A stretch of 64,000 bases of DNA from Desulfoluna limicola (lineage in GTDB: Bacteria; Desulfobacterota; Desulfobacteria; Desulfobacterales; Desulfolunaceae): contig NZ_AP024488.1 of NCBI RefSeq assembly GCF_021654575.1, forward strand, positions 744,001 through 808,000. The letters are read 5' to 3'. Each line of letters starts with the position of its first letter. The first letter of the stretch is position 1. The notes beneath the pieces were generated by a model. That model saw only the letters and a program-made list of their open reading frames with translations, was not told where the DNA came from and did not search any database. A program made the position numbers and the translations under genes. Below are positions 59,207-64,000 of the stretch, piece by piece.

Positions 59207-59542
59207 GGTCTTCCCTTAATTTGGTAATGATACTTGTGGCGGGAGAAAAACTCCGGATACGGGGCACGGCAGTTGGCAGGTGTGTCATGCCACCGTGTCT
59301 TTTCCCCGCGGCTGCGTGAAAGGTCCCTTTAAAGGACCGCGTCTTTGGCGTATACTGTGAGCCTGTGACAGTGTGCCCCTTTCGAGGCGGATGTGTCGGT
59401 TGCCTTGAAAGGGCAAGAAAAATCTGTTTAGCTGCGCGGGGTCGTGACCCCCATGAGCAAGATATAACCAAGTGATCCCCAGAGGTCAAGGCCGCTGCCA
59501 TGCGGCCGTTGCCTTTGTCTATACCGTATTTAAGGACGTTCC

Positions 59543-60481
59543 ATGACTGAAGAACCCTATGCCTATCTTTTTGGCCCCGTACCATCCCGCCGCCTGGGCC
59601 TTTCCCTCGGGGTGGACCTGGTGCCATCGAAAACCTGTTCCCTTGATTGTGTGTATTGTGAAAGTGGTCCCACAACAAGGCTGACGGTGAAGCGCTCCTC
59701 CCTGGTACCGCCCGAGGCGGTGATGGCAGAGATTGACCGTTATTTCAAGTCCCACGAAGCCCCGGATGCCGTAACGTTCTCAGGGGCCGGCGAACCCACC
59801 CTGAACTCGGATATTGGCGTGATCGCAAGCTACATCAAAGAGCGCTGTCCGGGGGTTCGCCTGGTGCTTCTTACCAACAGCACCCTCTTTGACCGGGAGG
59901 ATGTGAGGCGCGATGCAGCCCGGATGGATCTGGTTATCGCTTCCTTTGATGCCGCCGACAAGGGGGTGTTCGGTACCCTCAACCGCCCGCACCCCTCCCT
60001 TGACCCGTCGGCAATGGCTGACGGCCTTGTGGCGTTTCGAAAGGCGTTTGACGGGGAGTTGTGGCTCGAGGTGTTTGTTGTGCCCGGTGTCAATGCCCAT
60101 GACGCCGAAGTGGGGCGTCTCGCAGAGGTGGTGAAACGCATCGGGCCGGATCGGGTTCAGGTCAACACCCTGGATCGCCCGGGTGCTGAGCCCTGGGTGA
60201 CTCCCGCAGACAAAGAGACCCTTGAAGCCGTCACGGTGGCCCTTGGGGCGGGTGAGGTGATCGGGGCGTATCGCAGCCGTGTGGAAACAAAAGGCGGCGA
60301 GGTGGATGTCTCCTCGCGGATTCTCGAGATGGTGAAGCGCCGCCCATGTACAGCCAGGGATCTTGAAGAAAGCCTCGGAATCGAGGGTGGCTTGATCGAA
60401 GAGGCCCTTGACGAACTGGTGGCAACGGGGTGCGTTCAGGGGGAACGCCTGGCGCGCGGACTTTTTTACAAGCCTTTGTAA
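59543..60481 (+). CDS. Radical SAM protein with C-terminal winged helix
   Basis: 312 residues. The 4Fe-4S motif C32-SLD-C36-VY-C39 follows GPVPSRRLGLSLGVDLVPSK, a stretch shared with a family annotated as Fe-S oxidoreductase/wybutosine-like. It continues with VTFSGAGEPTLNSDIGVIAS and MDLVIASFDAADKGVFGTLN. The last 70 residues (ILEMVKRRPCTARDLEESLG, IEEALDELVATGCVQGERLA) form a winged helix. The substrate is unknown. AAGGA precedes the ATG. Monocistronic; 59207-59542 upstream shows nothing else. Confidence 0.9.
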   Translation: MTEEPYAYLFGPVPSRRLGLSLGVDLVPSKTCSLDCVYCESGPTTRLTVKRSSLVPPEAVMAEIDRYFKSHEAPDAVTFSGAGEPTLNSDIGVIASYIKERCPGVRLVLLTNSTLFDREDVRRDAARMDLVIASFDAADKGVFGTLNRPHPSLDPSAMADGLVAFRKAFDGELWLEVFVVPGVNAHDAEVGRLAEVVKRIGPDRVQVNTLDRPGAEPWVTPADKETLEAVTVALGAGEVIGAYRSRVETKGGEVDVSSRILEMVKRRPCTARDLEESLGIEGGLIEEALDELVATGCVQGERLARGLFYKPL

Positions 60482-60485
60482 AGCG

Positions 60486-60546
60486 ACGATAAATTAAAAA
60501 TTCATTGAAAAAATGGGCGAAACCATTTAATGAATTCATTATCGTA
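60486..60546. other. Imperfect A+T-rich inverted repeat
   Basis: CGATAAATTAAAAATTCATT at 60487-60506 and AATGAATTCATTATCG at 60528-60543 can form a cruciform with a 20-base loop, directly after the radical SAM gene. There is no T run, so its role is unclear. 60547-60750 has no supported gene; the small frame at 60505-60735 was judged not coding. Confidence 0.45.
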
Positions 60547-60772
60547 ATTGGTTTGCCTGAATTGCTCTCTTCAGGGATCATGATTAGGATGGACAGGGAC
60601 TGTTCCCGTTGCCGCCGTTTAATTCCCCCCACCACCATCGGCACAGGGGTGTACACATGCGATGTGTCCTGTCTGGGCCGCTCAACCATAAGGCCCCTTC
60701 ACCGTTACGCAATGCCCGCAGCCGGGGCATTATGATGCCAACCCGCTCTCCAGTTTTCGTAGGAGGTTGACG

Positions 60773-61981
60773 ATGCCTGTTTATCTCTGGGAAGGGAAGA
60801 ACAGAAAGAACGAACCCCGTAAAGGGGAAATGGAAGCGCCCAGCGAAGAGGCGGTACGCTCGAACCTCTCACGCATGCGCATTGCGCCCACCAAGGTCAA
60901 AAAGAAGCCCAAGGATATCCTGGAGAACGTCGCCTTTCTGCAGCCCAAAGTACAGGAAAACGATGTCATTGTCTTTGCCCGGCAGTTTTCCACCATGATT
61001 GATGCGGGGCTCCCTATTATCCAATGTCTCGAGATCTTGCTGAACCAGCAGGAAAACCCAACCTTTAAGAAAGTGATCAAGGAGATCAAGGGGGATGTGG
61101 AAGGGGGGCAGACCTTTGCGGCCGCCCTGAAAAAACACCCGAAGCTCTTTGATGACCTCTTTGTCAACATGGTGGCGGCAGGGGAGGCCGGAGGTATCCT
61201 CGATATCATCTTGAGGCGCCTCTCCAACTACATGGAAAAGATGATGAAGCTCAAGCGCCAGGTGAAGGGCGCCATGACCTACCCCGTTGTCACCCTTGTC
61301 ATTGCCCTTGTGGTGGTGGCGGTGATCCTTGTCTTTGTTATCCCCACCTTTACCGAGATGTTTTCGAACTTCAATGCAGCACTTCCCCTGCCGACCCAGC
61401 TCGTCATCAACATGAGCGACTTTGTCCGGGGCAACATTCTCTACATCATCGGCGGGATCATTATCGCCGGGATCGCCTACAAGCAGTTCGGAAAGACAGT
61501 AAAAGGACGGAAGGTGCTCGACAGGACGTTTTTGAAGCTGCCGGTGTTCGGAATGTTGATCCGGAAGGTGGCGGTGTCCAAGTTTACGCGGACCATGGGG
61601 ACCATGCTGAACTCCGGGGTCGCCATCCTTGATGCCCTGGACATTGTGGCCAAGACCGCGGGCAATGTGGTGATCGAAGAGTCCATCTACGAAGTACGGG
61701 CCGGAATCTCCGAAGGCCGGACCATGGCCGACCCCCTTATTGAAAGCGGGATCTTCCCGTCCATGGTCTGCTCCATGATCGCGGTGGGGGAGTCCACGGG
61801 TGCCCTGGACACCATGCTTGAAAAGATTGCGGACTTCTACGACGACGAAGTGGATCAGGCCGTGGAGAACCTGACAGCCTTGATCGAACCTTTTATGCTG
61901 GTATTTTTAGGGACGGTCATCGGCGGGCTGGTTGTGTCAATGTACCTCCCCATCTTCAAACTGGCCAGTGTTGTGGGCTGA
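60773..61981 (+). CDS. pilC: Type IV pilus inner-membrane platform protein PilC
   Basis: 402 residues, GspF/PilC family, the inner-membrane partner of the pilus ATPases. Two T2SSF domains: about 70-195 (ARQFSTMIDAGLPIIQCLEI, VNMVAAGEAGGILDIILRRL) and 270-395 (FTRTMGTMLNSGVAILDALD, MVCSMIAVGESTGALDTMLE). Membrane helices are near 172-195, 220-240 and 375-398. ATG at 60773, seven bases after GGAGG. It overlaps pilS by one base (TGATG). No pilB or pilT is upstream, so it is separated from its usual partners. Confidence 0.95.
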   Translation: MPVYLWEGKNRKNEPRKGEMEAPSEEAVRSNLSRMRIAPTKVKKKPKDILENVAFLQPKVQENDVIVFARQFSTMIDAGLPIIQCLEILLNQQENPTFKKVIKEIKGDVEGGQTFAAALKKHPKLFDDLFVNMVAAGEAGGILDIILRRLSNYMEKMMKLKRQVKGAMTYPVVTLVIALVVVAVILVFVIPTFTEMFSNFNAALPLPTQLVINMSDFVRGNILYIIGGIIIAGIAYKQFGKTVKGRKVLDRTFLKLPVFGMLIRKVAVSKFTRTMGTMLNSGVAILDALDIVAKTAGNVVIEESIYEVRAGISEGRTMADPLIESGIFPSMVCSMIAVGESTGALDTMLEKIADFYDDEVDQAVENLTALIEPFMLVFLGTVIGGLVVSMYLPIFKLASVVG

Positions 61982-63384
61982 TGCCAAAGAAGGTTGAACG
62001 CGGCGCCGGTGGCAAGACCAACCCACCGGCAAGCCGGGGGCGTCGGGCTCGGATTGGGGCAGATCATGTGAGGAAACTCAGGTGGCTCATGCTCTGCCGG
62101 GCCCTGTTTGCTCTTCTGACCCTTTCGGCGGCCCTTGTGTATCGTGCCGGAGAAAATCTGTCGTTTTTTGTCGAGCCCCTCACCTCACTTTATGTGGTGG
62201 CGGGGTTTGTTTTTTTGGTGAACCTGTTGTACCTGGTGGTCTTCCGATGGTTTAAGTACGAGGAGGCCTTTGGGGGGGTTCAGATTTTCGGAGATATTCT
62301 CACTGTCTCCGCCATTGCCTACCTGACAGGACTTCTCTACAGTCCCTTTCTTTTTCTTTATCCCATTGTCATCATCTGCGGCACCATTATTCTGGGTCGG
62401 ACAGGCGGGTACTTTACCGCCGCCATTGCATGCATCACCTTTGGTCTCTTGGTTGACCTTCAGTTTTATGGGCTTTTGAGTCCTCCAGGATTCGAGGCGA
62501 CCCCCTTTGTCGAAGAGTTGACCTGGCAGAATGTGTTTTATCGGACATCTGTCCTGTTCCTGGCCTGTCTGGTCACCTCCCTTGTGAGTGGGTATATCGC
62601 GGATCAGGAGAGGCGTGCCAGGGCGGACCTGGCCGTGATGGAGGAGCAGGTCAAGCGGGTGGAAAAGCTGGCCATCATCGGAGAGATGGCCGCCGGCCTG
62701 GCCCATGAAATCAAAAACCCCCTGGCCTCCCTTTCCGGTTCCATTCAAATGCTTAAAGGGGAGAAAGGGTGGGAGCCCCACCATGAAAAGCTCATGGGCA
62801 TTGCTGTGCGTGAAGCCGCCCGACTTTCAGGGCTGGTGACGGAGTTTTTGCTCTTTGCCCGTCCCGGTGTGGGCAAGCCCGAGTCCGTCGACCTTTTGGG
62901 GGCCGTGGAGGAGACGGTTGCCTTGCTGGCTCAGGATCCCCGCAGGGGGCACCATGCCAGGGTTGAGGTTCATGTGGGGGAGGGGGTGACCGTGTGCATG
63001 GACTCAGGACACCTTCGGCAGGTACTGCTTAATCTCCTTATCAACGCCACGGAGGCCGTGGACGAGGGGGGGCTGGTTGTTTTTACGGGGTACGGGGATC
63101 GCAACAAAGGGGTGGTGCTTCGGGTGAAAGACGACGGGCCGGGCATTGAAAGTGAGGATGTGAAGCACATCTTTGATCCTTTTTTTACAACCAAAAAGGA
63201 TGGCACGGGCCTGGGGCTTTCCATTGTGCACAGGTTGCTTGAGGAGTGCGGCGGAGGAATTCGCGTAAGGAGCAGTCCCGGTGAGGGGGCGGAGTTTATT
63301 CTTTCTCTTCCCGCAGGCGGCAGGACGCCTGCAGCCTTGTCAACTTCCGGCCCGGTGTTGACAGGGGCAAATGAAATTGGTTAG
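61981..63384 (+). CDS. pilS: PilS-like sensor histidine kinase
   Basis: 467 residues. About six hydrophobic segments occupy 35-205, then HisKA with phospho-acceptor His242 (GEMAAGLAHEIKNPLASLSG) and HATPase (NLLINATEAVDEGG, KDDGPGIESEDV, KDGTGLGLSIVH). No PAS domain is obvious between them. A position directly after pilC, overlapping by one base, fits PilS, which controls pilin transcription with the sigma54 activator PilR. The pilR gene is not next door, since lysS follows. Confidence 0.9.
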   Translation: MPKKVERGAGGKTNPPASRGRRARIGADHVRKLRWLMLCRALFALLTLSAALVYRAGENLSFFVEPLTSLYVVAGFVFLVNLLYLVVFRWFKYEEAFGGVQIFGDILTVSAIAYLTGLLYSPFLFLYPIVIICGTIILGRTGGYFTAAIACITFGLLVDLQFYGLLSPPGFEATPFVEELTWQNVFYRTSVLFLACLVTSLVSGYIADQERRARADLAVMEEQVKRVEKLAIIGEMAAGLAHEIKNPLASLSGSIQMLKGEKGWEPHHEKLMGIAVREAARLSGLVTEFLLFARPGVGKPESVDLLGAVEETVALLAQDPRRGHHARVEVHVGEGVTVCMDSGHLRQVLLNLLINATEAVDEGGLVVFTGYGDRNKGVVLRVKDDGPGIESEDVKHIFDPFFTTKKDGTGLGLSIVHRLLEECGGGIRVRSSPGEGAEFILSLPAGGRTPAALSTSGPVLTGANEIG

Positions 63385-63662
63385 GTTAGGGGCATTTGGT
63401 CAAAATCAGGCCAGGAATGCCTTGGAGACCCCGCAAAACATGGGGGGCGCATTGTCCGGGAAATCGGTCGGCCCTTTGGTAAGTCGGTGTTGAATCATGG
63501 AATACTTGAAGCAGGGCTTCTGAACATATCAATTAAGATGCGACCGTAAGAAAAAAAGCTTTCAAAGGTTCTCCCTTGCTATGGAAAGGGCAACCTCGGC
63601 ATCGGGTATGCCGGGGAAGGACTGTTTTTTTACGGAGCCATCCATAAAGTGAGCAGCAGAGA

Positions 63663-64000
63663 ATGAGCAAAGAGAACGCACAGGACGTCGTCGAACAGAG
63701 AAAAGCGAAGAATGAAGAGTTGAGGGGGCGGGGGATTAACCTTTACCCCAATGACCTGCGGGTGACCCACACCGTCGCCGATCTCAAAGCATTCATCGAA
63801 GCCGAACCGGAGAACACAGGGCCCGAAGGGGCTGTCTTTACCGTGGCTGGCCGCATGATGGCTATCAACCGCATGGGCAAGTCTTCCTTTGTCCGCTTCA
63901 GGGACCGCAGCGGCCTCATGCAGGCCTTTGTTGCCAAGGATAAGGTTGGGGATGACGCCTATGAACTCTTTAAAAAAATGGACATCGGGGATTTTATCGG
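63663..64000 (+). CDS. lysS: Lysyl-tRNA synthetase, N-terminal part (cut by window edge)
   Basis: Starts ATG at 63663 and runs off the window after about 112 residues. The product begins MSKENAQDVVEQRKAKNEEL and includes the class II LysRS N-terminal pattern GINLYPNDLRVTHTVADLKA and the OB fold VAGRMMAINRMGKSSFVRFR, LMQAFVAKDKVGDDAY. The catalytic domain is outside. The 278 bases between pilS and lysS carry no other gene. Confidence 0.94.
   Translation, partial: MSKENAQDVVEQRKAKNEELRGRGINLYPNDLRVTHTVADLKAFIEAEPENTGPEGAVFTVAGRMMAINRMGKSSFVRFRDRSGLMQAFVAKDKVGDDAYELFKKMDIGDFI

Noticed and set aside
60505-60735. 76-residue frame with a CxxC-like start (DCSRCRRL)
   Set aside because: The start lies in an A+T-rich inverted repeat, the frame has no Shine-Dalgarno and the rest is not protein-like.

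Overview
The window (about 57% GC by eye, no rRNA or tRNA genes seen) looks like chromosomal DNA of a strictly anaerobic, respiratory Gram-negative bacterium. The best guess is a Desulfobacterota (former Deltaproteobacteria) member of the Desulfobacteraceae/Desulfoluna type. This is inferred from gene content: a 2-hydroxyacyl-CoA dehydratase/benzoyl-CoA reductase-type cluster with its ATP-dependent activase, a DHH-CBS-CBS-nucleotidyltransferase fusion next to trpS-scpA-scpB, pilC-pilS, lipoproteins and Mpl (outer membrane, meso-Dap peptidoglycan), a hybrid sensor kinase with a periplasmic binding domain, and an iron alcohol dehydrogenase. No marker gene fixes the species.

Layout. 0-5 kb: an EamA transporter, two uncharacterised proteins and cmoA-cmoB (tRNA wobble uridine modification), all on the minus strand, then a hotdog thioesterase. 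5-12 kb: acylphosphatase behind a 17-copy heptamer repeat, an RhlE-type RNA helicase, Hsp20, a protein with a duplicated ribbon-helix-helix-like unit overlapping an RlmN/Cfr-family radical SAM gene, and endonuclease IV. 12-16 kb: a minus-strand NAD salvage operon, pncB, pncA and a HAD-like/NrtR-like fusion. 17-21 kb: an iron ADH divergent from an HxlR regulator, a ChaN-like lipoprotein and FxsA. 21.6-25.5 kb: the dehydratase/activase operon. 26-30 kb: NAD-type isocitrate dehydrogenase, an NlpC/P60 lipoprotein, a VOC protein and a second RhlE-type helicase. 30.7-38 kb: a giant hybrid histidine kinase, a DUF3015 protein, a lipoprotein hydrolase, a divergent KptA-like protein and hemL. 38.7-46 kb: mpl, then an overlapping operon of a membrane class III cyclase, two lipoproteins and an HD-type phosphodiesterase-like protein, followed by a hemerythrin. 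46.6-53.7 kb: a MerR regulator with acyl-CoA dehydrogenase, an alpha/beta hydrolase, a DUF1571/LysM protein, a GAF-HD-GYP protein and an Rrf2 regulator. 54-64 kb: scpB-scpA-trpS-tRNA nucleotidyltransferase fusion (minus), a radical SAM protein, pilC-pilS and the start of lysS.

The most unusual content is not a gene. At least 20 intergenic spaces between 0 and 51.4 kb carry a modular repeat of roughly 80-460 bp. Full copies are bounded by the inverted 12-mers GCCTCCGGCGGC and GCCGCCGGAGGC (18 exact ends counted by eye). Inside are hairpins whose stem sequences differ from copy to copy while pairing is kept, one of them around a nearly constant apical loop TCGTTCCTC/GAGGAACGA. The elements sit directly after stop codons in a fixed orientation, supply the last codons and stop of several unrelated proteins (tails such as PPAAR), and supply the apparent Shine-Dalgarno of nfo. 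No transposase for them is visible here, and none is seen from 51.4 to 64 kb.

There is no CRISPR array, prophage or complete insertion sequence in the window.
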